Counted from the first letter of the stretch, positions 49,831-63,004 are shown. The stretch: 64,000 bases of DNA from Psychrobacter proteolyticus (GCF_003350005.1 NZ_QLKS01000004.1:92022-156021); one strand, 5' to 3'. Translations and numbers: made by a program. Notes: generated by a model from the letters alone, not told the origin.

Positions 49831-50355
49831 TTAGAACTCGACCATACCTGCACGCAGTTGTTCAATTAACTCTAAGAGCTGATTACGCCATTCCCGTATC
49901 GTTGCTTCATCAGGCAGCCATTGATTGGATAAGGTGACGACATTGACAATCAAGTCTGGCGACGCTGAATGACTGCTTGGCGCTTCATCGACGATAGTAT
50001 CTGGCGGTACTGCATAAAGACAACGCTGATAAGCACGCTCTATATTGGCAATAAAACCTTGCTGCTGTAATTGCTGCAAACGCTGAATCTCAGGAGATAC
50101 TTGGGTACGCTCGCTCAATGCTTGTTCAATATCGAGCAAAGTTGGCGCCGTCATATTTAAGCTATAGAAATGACCCAACTCCTGAATAAATGCCAGCAGC
50201 GCACCATGTAAATGAAAAATAGCGGTTTCGCAATGGGCTTGATATAACTGCTTATCATTGGTACTTCCTGCAGATTGGCAAGATAAACGACAAAAATATA
50301 ACTTTTGATTGGTTCGATCTGCTTGATATTTGGCGACGCGAGTTTTACCTGCCAT
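49831..50355 (-). CDS. DUF6586-like cytosolic protein
   Basis: The 174-residue protein is mostly helical. It starts MAGKTRVAKYQADRTNQKLYF and continues with helices that pack around YQAHCETAIFHLHGALLAFIQEL. The RTNQKLYF start and the ensuing helices resemble the DUF6586 family of small gammaproteobacterial proteins, whose function is unknown. The C-terminal part, with REWRNQLLELIEQLRAGMVEF, is strongly helical. The start has AAGGA ten bases upstream. It stands alone on the minus strand between ponA and the rpoC terminator. Confidence 0.6.
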   Translation of the reverse strand: MAGKTRVAKYQADRTNQKLYFCRLSCQSAGSTNDKQLYQAHCETAIFHLHGALLAFIQELGHFYSLNMTAPTLLDIEQALSERTQVSPEIQRLQQLQQQGFIANIERAYQRCLYAVPPDTIVDEAPSSHSASPDLIVNVVTLSNQWLPDEATIREWRNQLLELIEQLRAGMVEF

Positions 50356-50455
50356 TTGCTAATTATCCTTCTATGAGTAGTGAATTAGAGCATATTTCCA
50401 GTGTACTATTTTTTTAGATAATAGCACCATGCCTTTCTCAGTTTTTTATACGCAC

Positions 50456-50486
50456 AAAAAAGCCAGCAACTTAGGCTGGCTTTTTT
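50456..50486. terminator. Terminator after rpoC
   Basis: AAAAAAGCCAGC and GCTGGCTTTTTT form a perfect stem around a seven-base loop 35 bp past the rpoC stop (minus strand). Confidence 0.9.
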
Positions 50487-50521
50487 ATCAAATTAAGAAT
50501 GAATCAAAATACTTAATACGA

Positions 50522-53500
50522 TTAATTATCTTGATTTAACTCTTGAGCGAAGGCTTCATCGAAGCTTGCAAAGTCTTTGCTATCAGTGCTTGCAGTCATA
50601 TCAAAAGCTGCATTCAAATCTTTATCTTGTAGCTTCTGATCTGCTTTCTCTTTACGTGCTTTATGATAAGCAAGACCAGTACCTGCAGGAATCAAGCGAC
50701 CAACAACCACGTTTTCTTTCAGACCACGTAGCTCATCCACTTTACCAGTCACAGCAGCCGCAGTTAGTACACGGGTTGTTTCCTGGAAAGAAGCCGCTGA
50801 GATAAAGCTTTCAGTTGCTAGACTTGCTTTGGTGATACCTAGTAATTGACGCTCAAACTGTACTGGGAATTTATCTTCCGCTTCTAGCTTCGCATTCAAT
50901 GCTTTGATATCTGCATACTCGACCTGATCACCTTTGAAGTGACTTGAGTCGCCGCCGTCAGTGATTTCAACTTTACGCAACATCTGACGAATGATAACTT
51001 CGATGTGCTTGTCGTTGATTTTTACACCTTGCAAGCGATATACGTCCTGTACTTCGTTGACGATATAATCAGCAAGTGCAGTCTGACCTTTCAAACGCAA
51101 GATATCATGTGGGTTTTGTGGACCATCAGCGATCACTTCACCACGTGCTACCGTCTCGTTCTCAAAGACGTTGATTTGACGCCATTTAGGGATTAGCTCT
51201 TCATGTACTTCACCATCTTCATTAGTAATAATGAAGCGGTTCTTACCTTTAGTCTCTTTACCAAAGCTTACCACACCAGTCATTTCTGCCATGATGGCGT
51301 GATCTTTTGGACGACGTGCTTCGAACAAGTCAGCAACACGTGGTAGACCACCGGTAATATCTTTGGTACCAGAAGACGCTTGTGGTACACGGCCTAGAAT
51401 CGAACCTGCTGCTACTTTCTCACCGTCGCTTACGCGGATGATAGTTTCAGCTGGTAAGAAGTAAACCACTTCTTTGCCTTCGTCAGTGTTCAAGATAATC
51501 GCAGGACGTAAGTCTTTTGCTGAACTTGAACGGTCACGAGTAGCTAGAATCTCAAATGAGCTCATACCCGTCGCATCATCAACCTTCACTGTTGCAGTCA
51601 TACCATCAGTGATGTCACTGAAGCGTGCGGTACCAGCAAATTCTGTGATGATTGGATGCGTATGCGGATCCCATTTAGCGATAGTTTGACCGCCTTCTAC
51701 TTGCTCTTCGTCTTTCACAAGTACGCTTGAACCGTACGGTACTTTATAGCGCTCACGCTCACGGCCAAGCTCATCGGTCAATGCGATTTCAGCTGAACGC
51801 GATACGATGACTAAGTGACCATCGGTATGCTGTACTGTTTTCATGTTTTCAAAGTGTGCTTGACCAGCATTACGTACAGAGATGCTGTTGTCCACAGAGG
51901 CTGAGCTCGCTGCCCCGCCCACGTGGAACGTACGCATGGTTAACTGAGTACCTGGCTCACCGATAGACTGAGCGGCCATAACACCAACTGACTCACCGAT
52001 GTTCACTTTATGACCACGTGCAAGGTCACGACCATAACACTGTGAACAAACACCATGCTCAACATCACAAGTAATAACTGAGCGTACCCAGATATCATCA
52101 ATTGCATTGCTATCAAGGACGTTAACCCAATACTCATCAATCAAAGTACCAGCTGGAACCAATACTTTATCAGCATCATCGTTATACGTCACATCACGAG
52201 CAGTCACACGACCCAGTACTAGCTCACCTAGCTTCTCAATGATTTCACCACCTTGGATATGTGGTTTCATGAGTAGGCCTTCTTCAGTACCACAGTCATC
52301 ACTAGTGATAACCAAATCTTGCGCCACATCAACCAGACGACGAGTTAGGTAACCTGAGTTAGCTGTTTTTAGTGCTGTATCCGCTAGACCTTTACGTGCA
52401 CCGTGAGTTGAGATGAAGTACTGTAGTACTGTCAAACCTTCACGGAAGTTAGCTTTAATCGGCGTCTCAATGATTGAGCCATCTGGTTTTGCCATCAAAC
52501 CACGCATACCAGCCAACTGACGAATCTGTGCCGCACTACCACGAGCACCAGAATCTGACATGATAAAGATAGAGTTGAATGACTTCTGCTCGTCTTCTTC
52601 ACCTTGTGCGTTAATAACTTTATCTGTTGCCAAGTTGTCCATCATCGCTTTAGCGACTTTGTCGTTGGTACGTGACCAGATATCAACTACTTTGTTATAA
52701 CGCTCACCAGCAGTTACGAAACCTTGCTCGAACTGATCTTCGATTTCGCGAACTTCGCCTTCTGCCACTTCGATGATTTGCTTCTTAAGTGGTGGAATGA
52801 CCATGTCATCGATACCGATAGACACACCAGATAGCGTTGCTTGAGCAAAACCAAGATACATCAATTGGTCAGCAAACATAACACTTTCTTTTACGCCGAC
52901 TTTACGGTAGCAAGAGTTAATCAAACGAGAGATGTTTTTCTTCGTCATCTCTTGGTTACACTCATCAAACGTCATACCTTTAGGCATGATGTTCCAGATA
53001 AGTAGACGACCAGCAACCGTATCTTTGATACTGATTTCTTTGGTCTCGTTACCGTCTTCGTCAATTTGCGTTTCAGTAACACGCACTTTGATCTTAGCGT
53101 TTACATGTAGATCGTTTGAACCAATTGCACGTAATGCTTCATTAACGGTAGCAAAAATCATGCTCTCGCCTTTGGCATTAATAGATGAGCGACTGATGTA
53201 ATATAGACCTAGTACAACATCCTGAGATGGTACGATGATCGGATCACCGTTCGCAGGTGACAAGATGTTGTTGGTAGACATCATCAAGGCACGTGATTCA
53301 AGCTGTGCTTCTAGCGTCAATGGCACGTGAACGGCCATTTGGTCACCATCGAAATCGGCGTTGAATGCAGTACAAACAAGCGGATGCAATTGGATAGCTT
53401 TACCTTCGATCAATACGGGCTCAAATGCCTGTAGACCCAAACGGTGAAGTGTTGGCGCACGGTTAAGAAGTACTGGATGCTCACGGATAACCATGGCCAG

Positions 53501-54739
53501 CATATCCCACACTTGTGGCTCTTCACGCTCTACCATCTTTTTGGCAGCTTTAATCGTAGTCGCCAAACCATGAGACAATAGTTTGTTATAAGTAAATGGC
53601 TTGAATAATTCTAGTGCCATTTTCTTAGGTAGACCACACTGATGTAGACGTAGTGTTGGACCTACAACGATAACCGAACGACCAGAGTAATCGACACGCT
53701 TACCAAGTAAGTTCTGACGGAAACGACCTTGCTTACCTTTGATCATATCTGCCAAAGATTTCAATGGACGTTTGTTACTACCAGTGATGGCACGACCGCG
53801 ACGACCGTTATCAAGCAACGCATCTACTGACTCTTGCAACATACGCTTTTCGTTACGTACGATGATATCAGGGGCGCTTAGCTCAAGCAGACGCTTAAGA
53901 CGGTTGTTACGGTTGATCACGCGGCGATATAGATCGTTTAGATCTGACGTCGCAAAACGGCCGCCTTCTAGCGGTACTAGAGGACGCAAATCTGGTGGTA
54001 GTACTGGTAAGATGTTCATTACCATCCACTCAGGCTTGTTATTAGAATCACGGAATGCTTCTAATAATTTGAGACGCTTAGACATTTTCTTAAGCTTAGT
54101 CTCAGAACCAGTTTGTGGAATCGCTTCACGTAGCTCATCAATTTCGAGATCGATATCGATATCTTTTAATAGGTCTTGAACTGCTTCAGCACCCATCTTG
54201 GCTGTGAACTCATCACCAAACTCTTCAAGCGCTTTGTAATAATCTTCATCATCAAGCAACTGGTACTTTTCTAAGCTAGTTAGACCAGGCTCAGTAACGA
54301 TATAGCTTTCAAAATATAGAACGCGCTCGATATCACGTAGCGTCATGTCTAGCAATAGACCGATGCGGCTTGGTAATGATTTTAGGAACCAAATATGTGC
54401 CACAGGACTGGCTAGGTCGATATGACCCATGCGGTCACGACGGACTTTAGCAGTGGTAACTTCAACACCACATTTTTCGCAGATAACGCCTTGGAACTTA
54501 CGGCGCTTATATTTACCACACAAACATTCGAAGTCTTTTACTGGGCCAAAGATTTTGGCACAAAAAAGACCATCACGCTCAGGCTTGAACGTGCGATAGT
54601 TGATGGTTTCAGGCTTTTTGACTTCGCCGTGCGACCATGACTTGATGACGTCAGGTGAGGCTAAAGTAATTTGAATGCTATCAAACTCTTGGTTACCGTT
54701 ACCGGTAGGGCTTTGCATGATATCGAGTAAATCTTTCAA
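50522..54739 (-). CDS. rpoC: RNA polymerase beta' subunit
   Basis: RpoC is the largest subunit of RNA polymerase. The 1405-residue protein has the N-terminal zinc motif CLCGKYKRR...CEKCGVEV, the active-site Mg motif [12 protein letters not shown], the bridge-helix region and the second zinc cluster [15 protein letters not shown]. The length matches E. coli (1407). The start codon is TTG (E. coli uses GTG), with GGAG seven bases upstream; the first residues read MKDLLDIMQ. It follows rpoB by 151 bp and ends at a strong terminator. Confidence 0.98.
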   Translation of the reverse strand: MKDLLDIMQSPTGNGNQEFDSIQITLASPDVIKSWSHGEVKKPETINYRTFKPERDGLFCAKIFGPVKDFECLCGKYKRRKFQGVICEKCGVEVTTAKVRRDRMGHIDLASPVAHIWFLKSLPSRIGLLLDMTLRDIERVLYFESYIVTEPGLTSLEKYQLLDDEDYYKALEEFGDEFTAKMGAEAVQDLLKDIDIDLEIDELREAIPQTGSETKLKKMSKRLKLLEAFRDSNNKPEWMVMNILPVLPPDLRPLVPLEGGRFATSDLNDLYRRVINRNNRLKRLLELSAPDIIVRNEKRMLQESVDALLDNGRRGRAITGSNKRPLKSLADMIKGKQGRFRQNLLGKRVDYSGRSVIVVGPTLRLHQCGLPKKMALELFKPFTYNKLLSHGLATTIKAAKKMVEREEPQVWDMLAMVIREHPVLLNRAPTLHRLGLQAFEPVLIEGKAIQLHPLVCTAFNADFDGDQMAVHVPLTLEAQLESRALMMSTNNILSPANGDPIIVPSQDVVLGLYYISRSSINAKGESMIFATVNEALRAIGSNDLHVNAKIKVRVTETQIDEDGNETKEISIKDTVAGRLLIWNIMPKGMTFDECNQEMTKKNISRLINSCYRKVGVKESVMFADQLMYLGFAQATLSGVSIGIDDMVIPPLKKQIIEVAEGEVREIEDQFEQGFVTAGERYNKVVDIWSRTNDKVAKAMMDNLATDKVINAQGEEDEQKSFNSIFIMSDSGARGSAAQIRQLAGMRGLMAKPDGSIIETPIKANFREGLTVLQYFISTHGARKGLADTALKTANSGYLTRRLVDVAQDLVITSDDCGTEEGLLMKPHIQGGEIIEKLGELVLGRVTARDVTYNDDADKVLVPAGTLIDEYWVNVLDSNAIDDIWVRSVITCDVEHGVCSQCYGRDLARGHKVNIGESVGVMAAQSIGEPGTQLTMRTFHVGGAASSASVDNSISVRNAGQAHFENMKTVQHTDGHLVIVSRSAEIALTDELGRERERYKVPYGSSVLVKDEEQVEGGQTIAKWDPHTHPIITEFAGTARFSDITDGMTATVKVDDATGMSSFEILATRDRSSSAKDLRPAIILNTDEGKEVVYFLPAETIIRVSDGEKVAAGSILGRVPQASSGTKDITGGLPRVADLFEARRPKDHAIMAEMTGVVSFGKETKGKNRFIITNEDGEVHEELIPKWRQINVFENETVARGEVIADGPQNPHDILRLKGQTALADYIVNEVQDVYRLQGVKINDKHIEVIIRQMLRKVEITDGGDSSHFKGDQVEYADIKALNAKLEAEDKFPVQFERQLLGITKASLATESFISAASFQETTRVLTAAAVTGKVDELRGLKENVVVGRLIPAGTGLAYHKARKEKADQKLQDKDLNAAFDMTASTDSKDFASFDEAFAQELNQDN

Positions 54740-54890
54740 GTTGCTTCTCCGTTATCTTTATAATCATCTGACAGCGTACCATTGACGCAGATAAGATGAA
54801 TGAAGGCAATGAATAGGGTTGAGACAAATCACTAAAAGCAGCAGCAATAAAGCAGACTGCCTTTAGTGGACAACTAAGTTAAACAACGGG

Positions 54891-57800
54891 CTAGTTGCTT
54901 TGTTTTAACTCAATATTAATACCCAGTGATTTGATTTCTTTGGTCAGTACGTTAAACGACTCAGGCATGCCTGGATCCATATACTGCTCACCATCAACGA
55001 TGTTTTTGTACATACGAGTACGGCCTTCAACGTCATCCGACTTCACCGTTAGCATTTCTTGCAACGTGTAAGTCGCGCCGTATGCTTCTAGTGCCCATAC
55101 TTCCATCTCACCGAAGCGCTGACCACCAAACTGAGCTTTACCACCCAATGGCTGCTGCGTCACTAGAGAATAAGAACCTGTTGAACGCGCATGCATTTTG
55201 TCATCAACCAAATGGTTAAGCTTGAGCATGTACATGTAGCCGACAGTTACTTTACGGTCAAACTTCTGACCTGTACGACCATCATATAACGTCTGCTGAC
55301 CATCGCGATCCATACCAGCAAGCTCGAGCAAGTCTTTAACTTGGCTTTCTCTTGCGCCGTCAAATACTGCTGTGCCCATCGGTACACCGCCACGTAAGTT
55401 GCCTGCTAGCGCCATGATGTCATCATCACTCAAGCTATCAAGATCAACTTGCTCACCGCCTACTTGGTTATAGATTTTGTCCAAGAAGTCACGTAGCTCT
55501 TTGATTGCTGCTTGAGATTTGAGCATACCGTCAATCTTCTCGCCCAACCCTTTCGCTGCCATACCCAAATGTGTCTCTAGAACCTGACCGATGTTCATAC
55601 GAGATGGTACACCAAGTGGGTTCAATACGATGTCAACGGTATTACCATTTTCATCATAAGGCATGTCTTCAACTGGCATGATGCGCGATACAACACCTTT
55701 GTTACCATGACGACCAGCCATCTTATCACCAGGCTGAATACGACGCTTAACCGCTAGATATACTTTAACGATTTTTTGTACACCATGTTGTAAGTCATCG
55801 CCAGCAGTCAATTTGCGTTTTTTCTCAGCAAACTTCACATCGATGTCTTTTTGCTTATCAACCAAGTAATCAGCGATTTGCGTTAGACGCTCAGAGATTT
55901 CTTCTTCTACTGGTTGGATATCAAGCAATGTCTCAAGGCTCATATCTTTCATATCAGCCAATGCCATAACCGTACCAGCTTTTAGACCAGCACCGCCGCT
56001 GACTTTTTGGCCATCTAATAGATTACCAATACGACCACGTGCTGCTTCTTCAAAGATACGTAGCTCTTCTTTCAAATCTTTGCGATAGCTATCAAGCTGC
56101 GATTTTTCAATCGCTCTTGCGCGTGCGTCTTTTTCAACGCCATCACGGGTGAAGACCTGTACATCAATAACCGTACCTTTACTTGAAGTCGGTACGCGTA
56201 GTGAAGTGTCTTTCACATCAGCCGCTTTTTCGCCAAAGATAGCCCGTAGTAGTTTCTCTTCTGGCGTTAGTTGTGTTTCACCTTTTGGCGTTACTTTACC
56301 AACTAGAATATCACCAGCGTCAACTTCAGCACCGATATAAACGATACCTGCTTCATCAAGACTTGATAATGCTGCTTCACCAACGTTTGGAATATCAGCA
56401 GTGATTTCTTCTGTACCTAGCTTGGTATCACGAGCCACACAAGTCAATTCTTGGATATGAATAGTAGTGAAGCGATCTTCTTTAACTACTTTCTCAGATA
56501 GCAAGATTGAATCTTCGAAGTTGTAACCATTCCACGGCATAAATGCGATGCGGATGTTCTGGCCTAGTGCTAGCTCACCAAGATCCGTTGATGGACCATC
56601 AGCCAAGATATCACCCAAAGCAATCTCGTCACCTTGGTTAACGATGATACGTTGGTTGATACAAGTGTTTTGGTTAGAGCGCGTGTATTTGATCAAGTTA
56701 TAGATATCGATACCCGCTTCACCAGCAGTCATCTCGTCTTCGTTTACACGAACAACGATACGTGATGCATCAACATCTTCAATCACACCGCCACGCTTAG
56801 CGATAACACAAACGCCAGAGTCACGAGCAACGTGACGCTCCATACCAGTACCTACTAACGGCTTATCAGCACGTAGCGTAGGAACAGCCTGACGCTGCAT
56901 GTTCGAGCCCATCAAGGCACGGTTAGCATCATCATGCTCTAGGAACGGAATCAGACCTGCTGCAACCGATACTACCTGACTTGGCGACACATCCATATGC
57001 GTCACTTTTTCTGGCGGCATACGAACGAATTCACCATAGCTACGCACACTGACCATCTCGTCAGATAACGCGCCATCTTCAGTCATCGGAGAATCGGCCT
57101 GTGCAATGACAGTACCTACTTCTTCGATTGCTGACAGATACTCAATAACGTCAGTAACTTTACCATCAACCACACGGCGATAAGGCGTTTCTAAGAAGCC
57201 AAAGCTGTTGGTTTTAGCAAATGTTGCTAGTGAGTTGATCAGACCAATGTTTGGACCTTCAGGAGTCTCAATAGGACATACACGGCCATAATGCGTATCA
57301 TGTACGTCACGTACTTCAAAGCCTGCACGTTCACGAGTTAGACCACCAGGTCCTAACGCTGATACACGGCGCTTATGGGTAACTTCAGACAACGGGTTGT
57401 TCTGATCCATAAACTGTGACAACTGGCTTGAACCAAAGAATTCTTTAACCGCAGCCGCTACTGGCTTAGAGTTAATCAAATCTTGTGGTGACAGGTTGTC
57501 TGATTCCGCTGAGCTTAAGCGCTCTTTTACGGCACGCTCAACACGTACTAGACCAACACGGAATTGGTTTTCTGCCATTTCGCCTACTGAACGAATACGA
57601 CGGTTACCAAGATGGTCAATATCATCGACATCGCCGCGACCATTACGAATCTCGATAAGTTCTTTTAGAACGTTAACGATATCATCGTTGGTTAATACAC
57701 TGCGTTCGCGCTGGATATCAGGATCATCAGTATTGTCAAATTCTAAACCAAGACGACGGTTGAACTTCATACGACCGACATTTGATAAGTCATAACGATC

Positions 57801-59009
57801 TGCGTTAAAGAACATGCTTTCAAACAGTTTTTCAGCAGTTTCGACCGTTGGTGGCTCACCTGGACGCATTACTTTATAAATTTCGATCAACGCTTCTTCA
57901 CGGCTTGAGGTACTATCAGCACGTAGCGTATCGGCAATATAACTACCTTGGTCGATATCATTGGTGAATAGAATGCTGAATTCTTTGATAGATTCACTGG
58001 CTTCAAACGCGCTCAATTTAACCAATAATTCATGGTCGATTGGCGTGTTTGCTTTAGCGATGATTTCGTCATTAACAACGATGTCTTCTGCTAAGATACG
58101 CTCATATAAATACTCATCAGGCACAGCAATCTTCGTCATACCTGCTTCTTCAAGCTGACGGATACGGCGTGCGTTGATGCGTTTGCCCTGCTCGACGATA
58201 ACGTCACCTTCAGGTGATACGATATCAAACTGAGCCATTTCGCCACGTAGACGATCAGCAACTAAATCAATCTCAAACTGCTCTTCGCCTTTATAAACAG
58301 CAACTTTATCAAAGAATAAATCTAAGATTTCAGAAGTTGTTAGACCAAGTGCGCGTAGGATGATTGACGCAAGTAGTTTACGACGACGGTCAATACGAGC
58401 AAATACTAAATCTTTTGCATCAAATTCAAAGTCTAACCATGAACCACGGTAAGGGATAATACGTGCGTTATAAAGCACTTTACCACTTGAATGCGACTTA
58501 CCTTTATCATGGTCAAAGAACACACCAGGTGAACGATGTAGCTGAGATACGATAACACGCTCAGTACCATTGATAATGAAAGTACCGTTAGCCGTCATCA
58601 AAGGCATCTCACCCATGTAAACGCTTTGCTCACGGATATCTTTGATAGCAGCTTTGCTATCTTTGTCTTTGCTGTCTTTGTCTTTGATGATCAAACGGAT
58701 TTTGACACGCATAGGCGCAGCAAACGTTGAACCACGTAAGATACACTCACGCTCATCAAATTCAGGCGTGCCTAAATAGTACTCAACAAATTGTAGCTCT
58801 GCGTTACCAGAGTGACTCTCAATTGGGAAAATAGAGGAATACGCAGCTTGCAAACCAGTATTCTCACGAGCTTTCGGCTTTTTGTGCTCTTGCAAAAATT
58901 GCTCGTAAGAATCTACTTGAATAGACAGTAAATAGGGAATGTCCATTACAGTGGGCAATTCAGCAAAACTTTTGCGAATACGCTTTTTTTCAGTATAAGA
59001 ATATGCCAT
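54891..59009 (-). CDS. rpoB: RNA polymerase beta subunit
   Basis: RpoB forms one pincer of RNA polymerase. The 1372-residue protein is about 30 residues longer than E. coli RpoB, with a small charged insertion ([11 protein letters not shown]). The rifampicin region [19 protein letters not shown] and [14 protein letters not shown] keeps the residues equal to E. coli D516, H526 and S531, the unmutated state. The C-terminal [27 protein letters not shown] block is intact. AAGGA seven bases before the ATG fits. It lies 764 bp downstream of rplL. Confidence 0.98.
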   Translation of the reverse strand: MAYSYTEKKRIRKSFAELPTVMDIPYLLSIQVDSYEQFLQEHKKPKARENTGLQAAYSSIFPIESHSGNAELQFVEYYLGTPEFDERECILRGSTFAAPMRVKIRLIIKDKDSKDKDSKAAIKDIREQSVYMGEMPLMTANGTFIINGTERVIVSQLHRSPGVFFDHDKGKSHSSGKVLYNARIIPYRGSWLDFEFDAKDLVFARIDRRRKLLASIILRALGLTTSEILDLFFDKVAVYKGEEQFEIDLVADRLRGEMAQFDIVSPEGDVIVEQGKRINARRIRQLEEAGMTKIAVPDEYLYERILAEDIVVNDEIIAKANTPIDHELLVKLSAFEASESIKEFSILFTNDIDQGSYIADTLRADSTSSREEALIEIYKVMRPGEPPTVETAEKLFESMFFNADRYDLSNVGRMKFNRRLGLEFDNTDDPDIQRERSVLTNDDIVNVLKELIEIRNGRGDVDDIDHLGNRRIRSVGEMAENQFRVGLVRVERAVKERLSSAESDNLSPQDLINSKPVAAAVKEFFGSSQLSQFMDQNNPLSEVTHKRRVSALGPGGLTRERAGFEVRDVHDTHYGRVCPIETPEGPNIGLINSLATFAKTNSFGFLETPYRRVVDGKVTDVIEYLSAIEEVGTVIAQADSPMTEDGALSDEMVSVRSYGEFVRMPPEKVTHMDVSPSQVVSVAAGLIPFLEHDDANRALMGSNMQRQAVPTLRADKPLVGTGMERHVARDSGVCVIAKRGGVIEDVDASRIVVRVNEDEMTAGEAGIDIYNLIKYTRSNQNTCINQRIIVNQGDEIALGDILADGPSTDLGELALGQNIRIAFMPWNGYNFEDSILLSEKVVKEDRFTTIHIQELTCVARDTKLGTEEITADIPNVGEAALSSLDEAGIVYIGAEVDAGDILVGKVTPKGETQLTPEEKLLRAIFGEKAADVKDTSLRVPTSSKGTVIDVQVFTRDGVEKDARARAIEKSQLDSYRKDLKEELRIFEEAARGRIGNLLDGQKVSGGAGLKAGTVMALADMKDMSLETLLDIQPVEEEISERLTQIADYLVDKQKDIDVKFAEKKRKLTAGDDLQHGVQKIVKVYLAVKRRIQPGDKMAGRHGNKGVVSRIMPVEDMPYDENGNTVDIVLNPLGVPSRMNIGQVLETHLGMAAKGLGEKIDGMLKSQAAIKELRDFLDKIYNQVGGEQVDLDSLSDDDIMALAGNLRGGVPMGTAVFDGARESQVKDLLELAGMDRDGQQTLYDGRTGQKFDRKVTVGYMYMLKLNHLVDDKMHARSTGSYSLVTQQPLGGKAQFGGQRFGEMEVWALEAYGATYTLQEMLTVKSDDVEGRTRMYKNIVDGEQYMDPGMPESFNVLTKEIKSLGINIELKQSN

Positions 59010-59773
59010 CGAGAGTCCTTACAGTAAACGTGGAAACAAATTAAAAGCGTGGCCAGTATGCATAAATACGATACAAACGTGGCGACGTAAACGATAATAT
59101 AAAACGGGTTTTCGTGTTCAGTTCATGTCTTTTCTGTCAATTACTACTTTACTCTTCAGTGCTTACCTAGCACACTTCACTTAATCTCGTCGTTGCTTGC
59201 TAGATTCATGGTAAGTGAATCAGTCTATATGACTGTTGCAACCAAAAAATTCAATATTATATAATCTATAACGCATTGCCTATCAGGCTTACTTTACAAA
59301 TACATTGCTGGGAAATAATGTCTATTAAGATGGCATCCATACCACCTGCCATCTAGACTACTTATTACCGAACTATGTTCCCTACACATACAAACTGTCT
59401 ATGAGACTGAATATCGACAGTCATGCCACACCAAGTAGGCAACTTATGATCAACAGCTTTTTTAAGAATACCGCTTTTTTCAGGATTAATAATCGGGGTA
59501 ACTATAACTTTTAGAATCAGTATAAACTATAGTGTTGATAGGAAAGCATGCAGACACAAAAAAATGCCAAACATCTACAGACGTTTAGCTCATATTAACT
59601 GATTTCAAAAACTGGCATGTGTGCTTGCATGTATATCGTCTGTCCTTTTGATGGGTATCCACCGTGATGTTGCATACGTATGTTGGCAGACACAAAAGGT
59701 CAAGCTACGAATTATAGTAAAAAAAAGCTGGTAATGCAAGGCATTACCAGCTTTTTTTCGTACAGTGTTAAAC
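59010..59773. other. 764-bp leader between rplL and rpoB
   Basis: This long gap carries the attenuator hairpin at 59719-59758 (listed separately) just past rplL. Farther in, a 12-bp element GCAGACACAAAA occurs twice, at 59550-59561 and 59686-59697, and short complementary segments (ACAGACG at 59577 and CGTCTGT at 59638) could form an RNA stem. In E. coli the shorter rplL-rpoB spacer carries an attenuator and an RNase III site; a similar role here is inference. No gene is supported. Confidence 0.5.
59719..59758. terminator. Attenuator/terminator between rplL and rpoB
   Basis: AAAAAAAAGCTGGTAATGC and GCATTACCAGCTTTTTTT pair perfectly around an AAG loop, with long A- and T-runs. It lies 15 bp past the rplL stop and is likely to terminate part of the transcripts before rpoB, as in E. 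coli. Confidence 0.88.
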
Positions 59774-60145
59774 TTATTTTAGTTCAACAGTTGCACCAGC
59801 TTCTTCAAGTTTCTTTTTCAACTCTTCAGCTTCAGCTTTAGATGCGCCTTCTTTGATTGGAGCTGGAGCGCTTTCAACCAAATCTTTCGCTTCTTTTAGG
59901 CCAAGACCAGTAGCTTCACGTACGGCTTTAATTACGCCAACTTTCTTCTCGCCAAAGCTGGCAAGAACTACGTCAAACTCGTCTTTTTCTTCAGCAGCAG
60001 CAGCAGCAGGACCAGCAGCAGCAGGTGCAGCAGCAACAGCAGCTGTTACGCCGAATTTTTCTTCCATGTCGCTGATTAACTCAACGATATCCATTACTGA
60101 CATTTCAGCGATTGCATTTAACACGTCATCTTTAGATAGTGCCAT
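59774..60145 (-). CDS. rplL: Ribosomal protein L7/L12
   Basis: L7/L12 forms the mobile stalk of the large ribosomal subunit that recruits translation factors. The 123-residue protein has the N-terminal dimer helix ([19 protein letters not shown]), the flexible Ala-rich hinge (about residues 33-51) and the C-terminal factor-binding domain with [26 protein letters not shown]. Length and order match E. coli. GGAGA upstream fits the start. It lies 120 bp downstream of rplJ. Confidence 0.98.
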   Translation of the reverse strand: MALSKDDVLNAIAEMSVMDIVELISDMEEKFGVTAAVAAAPAAAGPAAAAAEEKDEFDVVLASFGEKKVGVIKAVREATGLGLKEAKDLVESAPAPIKEGASKAEAEELKKKLEEAGATVELK

Positions 60146-60265
60146 GAGAACTCTCCGTTATCTGATAAAAATTAATTGATTCTAATATCGCCTTGATTGC
60201 TTGCCTAATGTGACAATAAAGTGCAACCAAAATTAGCGATGTTAAAGTTACGTTAAAACAAGCAA

Positions 60266-60793
60266 TTAAGCAGCTTCTTTTGCGTCTTTGATTGCCGCTA
60301 CAGTGCGAACGAACTTGCCAGGAACAGCGTTCATAGTCTGGACAAGCTTGGTCACTGGTGCATTCATAGTAGCCATCAAGATAGAGATTGCTTCGTCGCG
60401 AGTTGGTAGCTTCGATACGCGCTCTAGCTCTTCTGGACCATAAACTTCACCACCGACTGATACTAATTTGGTCTCTAAAGCTTTGTTATCTTTGCTGAAG
60501 TCGAAAACGACTCGAGCAGCAGATCCCAAATCTTCCATAGAGAAAGCCAAAAGTAGTGGACCAGTCATACGGTCTGACATGCTCTCAAACTTAGTGCCTT
60601 CAAAAGCGCGTTTTGCTAGTGTATTTTTTACCACTTTTAAAACGACACCTTTATCACGAGCTTGTTCGCGCAGCTTAGTAAGCTGTGCAACACCAATACC
60701 GTGATATTCGGCAGCTACTGCTGAGTAAGCATTAGCAGCAACTTCAGACACTTCAGCCACAACTTGTTGTTTTTGTTCTAGCGTTAATGCCAT
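60266..60793 (-). CDS. rplJ: Ribosomal protein L10
   Basis: L10 carries the L7/L12 dimers on the ribosome. The 175-residue protein has the N-terminal domain with SEVAANAYSAVAAEYHGIGVAQLTKLREQARDKGVVLKVVKNTLAKRAFEGT and the C-terminal helix where L12 dimers bind. The 457-bp leader upstream is of the kind where L10 binds its own mRNA. GGAG seven bases before the ATG fits the start. Confidence 0.98.
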   Translation of the reverse strand: MALTLEQKQQVVAEVSEVAANAYSAVAAEYHGIGVAQLTKLREQARDKGVVLKVVKNTLAKRAFEGTKFESMSDRMTGPLLLAFSMEDLGSAARVVFDFSKDNKALETKLVSVGGEVYGPEELERVSKLPTRDEAISILMATMNAPVTKLVQTMNAVPGKFVRTVAAIKDAKEAA

Positions 60794-61250
60794 AAGTTGA
60801 CTCCTTTAATCTTATCAATCGACTTATAATAAAAGTGCCAAAAACAAGGTTTTTATGCGCTCAAACTGTAAGCTAAGACTGACTTGATACGACACATTAC
60901 CAGTGGATTCAATTAATAAAAAAAGCATCTACTGGTAACGACTGATTACGGCACCGTTATCAGAATGACGTTGAGTAATAGTTTGAAGGCTATAAATAAC
61001 CTTATCGCCCTATTCGCTCGTGTCTTAAACTGTGTGGGCCACCGTCTGCGTAGGACAACTAAGATTTTCATCTGTCGTCGATTAACAAAAGTGACTTATT
61101 ATCATAAGCAACTATCCGAAGATCGCTAATTATGACTCTAAACTACTCTCTACCTACGGTCTTAGACAGCGTAGCAAATACTACGCTGACCTAATTCTTT
61201 AAAAACTGTTTGTGTTTATCATTCAAGATATTTGAAGATAAAAACTTTAA
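60794..61250 (-). promoter_or_regulatory. rplJ leader, probable L10 autoregulatory region
   Basis: The 457 bp between rplA and rplJ contain two perfect inverted repeats: TTACCAGT (60897-60904) with ACTGGTAA (60931-60938), and CAGCGTAG (61167-61174) with CTACGCTG (61181-61188). Neither has a T-run right after it. In E. coli the rplJL mRNA leader is bound by the L10-L12 complex to repress translation, and a promoter lies in the same gap. I infer a similar role here; the exact binding site was not located. Confidence 0.45.
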
Positions 61251-61952
61251 TTATTTAGCAGTACGATAAGGAACAGCGTCGATCGTTAGACCTGGACCCA
61301 TCGTGCTAGACAAGGTAATTTTCTTAATGAAAGTACCTTTAGAAGTAGCAGGCTTAGCACGCTTTAGATCAGAAAGAATCGCTTGCGCGTTTTGCTCGAT
61401 TTGATCAGCAGTGAAACCAACTTGGCCGATAGTTGCATGGATGATACCAGCTTTATCAACACGGTACTGAGCCTGACCAGCTTTCGCATTAGTCACAGCT
61501 TCAGCAACGTTTGGCGTTACTGTACCAACTTTAGGGTTAGGCATTAGACCACGTGGACCTAGGATAGTACCTAACTGACCAACAACACGCATTGCATCTG
61601 GAGCTGCGATAACAACATCAAAGTCCATGTTACCGGCTTTGATTTGCTCTGCTAGGTCTTCAAAACCAACGATGTCTGCACCAGCTTCTTTAGCGGCTTC
61701 GGCAGCAGCGCCTTGAGCAAATACAGCAACGCGTTTGGTTTTACCAGTACCCGCAGGTAGGTTAGTTGCACCACGAACTACTTGATCAGATTTACGTGGG
61801 TCAACGCCCAAGTTTACTGCGATATCGATAGACTCTTTGAATTTTAGCGCTGGCAAATCGTTTAGGATTTGAACCGCTTCTTCAATAGTGTACTGTTTTT
61901 CGTTATCAATACGGCTTTGAATTTCTTTTTGACGTTTGGTTAGCTTAGACAT
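61251..61952 (-). CDS. rplA: Ribosomal protein L1
   Basis: L1 binds 23S rRNA at the exit-site stalk and in E. coli represses its own operon. The 233-residue protein (E. coli 234) has the N-terminal helix [55 protein letters not shown], and [22 protein letters not shown]. Its start overlaps the rplK stop by one base (TAATG) with GGAGGG inside the end of rplK. Confidence 0.98.
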   Translation of the reverse strand: MSKLTKRQKEIQSRIDNEKQYTIEEAVQILNDLPALKFKESIDIAVNLGVDPRKSDQVVRGATNLPAGTGKTKRVAVFAQGAAAEAAKEAGADIVGFEDLAEQIKAGNMDFDVVIAAPDAMRVVGQLGTILGPRGLMPNPKVGTVTPNVAEAVTNAKAGQAQYRVDKAGIIHATIGQVGFTADQIEQNAQAILSDLKRAKPATSKGTFIKKITLSSTMGPGLTIDAVPYRTAK

Positions 61953-62383
61953 TATACACCCTCCACGGTAATACCCATTGAACGTGCAGTACCAGCGATG
62001 GTACGGACAGCAGCGTCAAGATCAGCTGCAGTTAAGTCTGCATTCTTAGTCTTAACGATGTCTTCTAGTTGTGCACGGTCAACTTTACCAACTTTAGCAG
62101 TGTTCGGTGTACCTGAACCTTTAGCAATACCAGCAGCCTTACGTAGTAAGTATGCAGCTGGTGGTGACTTCATGATGAAGGTAAAAGATTTGTCGCTGTA
62201 TACTGTGATCTCAGTTGGGATCGGTAGACCTGGCTCTTGGCCTGAGGTCGCAGCGTTAAATTCTTTACAGAACGCCATGATGTTCACGCCTTTTTGACCC
62301 AAAGCTGGACCAATAGGTGGTGAAGGATTTGCTTTGCCTGCAGGCACTTGCAGTTTGATGTAACCATCAATCTTCTTAGCCAT
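61952..62383 (-). CDS. rplK: Ribosomal protein L11
   Basis: L11 forms the GTPase-associated centre with 23S rRNA. The 143-residue protein has [37 protein letters not shown], where the Pro-rich hinge is typical, and the C-terminal [13 protein letters not shown] end. AGGAGA before the ATG fits. It is translationally coupled to rplA and lies 90 bp after nusG. Confidence 0.98.
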   Translation of the reverse strand: MAKKIDGYIKLQVPAGKANPSPPIGPALGQKGVNIMAFCKEFNAATSGQEPGLPIPTEITVYSDKSFTFIMKSPPAAYLLRKAAGIAKGSGTPNTAKVGKVDRAQLEDIVKTKNADLTAADLDAAVRTIAGTARSMGITVEGV

Positions 62384-62473
62384 GATACTCTCCTAAATGG
62401 GTAATAGCGCCAAATCAACGTGGTATATACCTAATTGACTAACAGCTCCCCGGTTGATGAATTTTTTGCTGAT

Positions 62474-63004
62474 TTAGTCTAGTTTTTCAACTTTACTAAA
62501 TTCAAGCTCAACCTGTGTAGGTCGATTAAATACGTTTACCGTTAGATGTAGTTTAGACTTCTCATAATCCACTTTTTCTACCAACCCTTTAAAGTCAGTA
62601 AATGGACCATCGATAACCAACAACTCTTCGCCCGGCTCAAATAGAGTCTTAGGACGTGGGTCGGTTTCAGTCTGGTTCAAACGGTTTAAAATGCGATCAG
62701 CTTCTACTTGCGTAATCGGTGCAGGCATCTCAGGCGTACCACCGATGAAGCCCATAATACGAGGACAGTCTTTTACGATGTGCCAAGTATTATCGTTCAT
62801 CTCCATCTGGATCAATACATATCCAGGAAAGAACTTACGCTCACTCTTACGTTTTTTGCCGTCTTTCATTTCGACGACTTCTTCAGTAGGAACCAATACA
62901 TCACCGAATGACTCAGCAAAGTCACTACGGTTAATACGATCAGTTAATGAACGTTGTACTTGTTTTTCATATCCTGAAAACGCTTGGACAATATACCAAC
63001 GCAT
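62474..63004 (-). CDS. nusG: Transcription antitermination factor NusG
   Basis: NusG binds RNA polymerase and links transcription to Rho and to the ribosome. The 176-residue protein has the NGN domain from [18 protein letters not shown] through [19 protein letters not shown] and [15 protein letters not shown]. The C-terminal KOW domain has [50 protein letters not shown] before the ATG at 63004 fits. It follows secE by 71 bp. Confidence 0.98.
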   Translation of the reverse strand: MRWYIVQAFSGYEKQVQRSLTDRINRSDFAESFGDVLVPTEEVVEMKDGKKRKSERKFFPGYVLIQMEMNDNTWHIVKDCPRIMGFIGGTPEMPAPITQVEADRILNRLNQTETDPRPKTLFEPGEELLVIDGPFTDFKGLVEKVDYEKSKLHLTVNVFNRPTQVELEFSKVEKLD

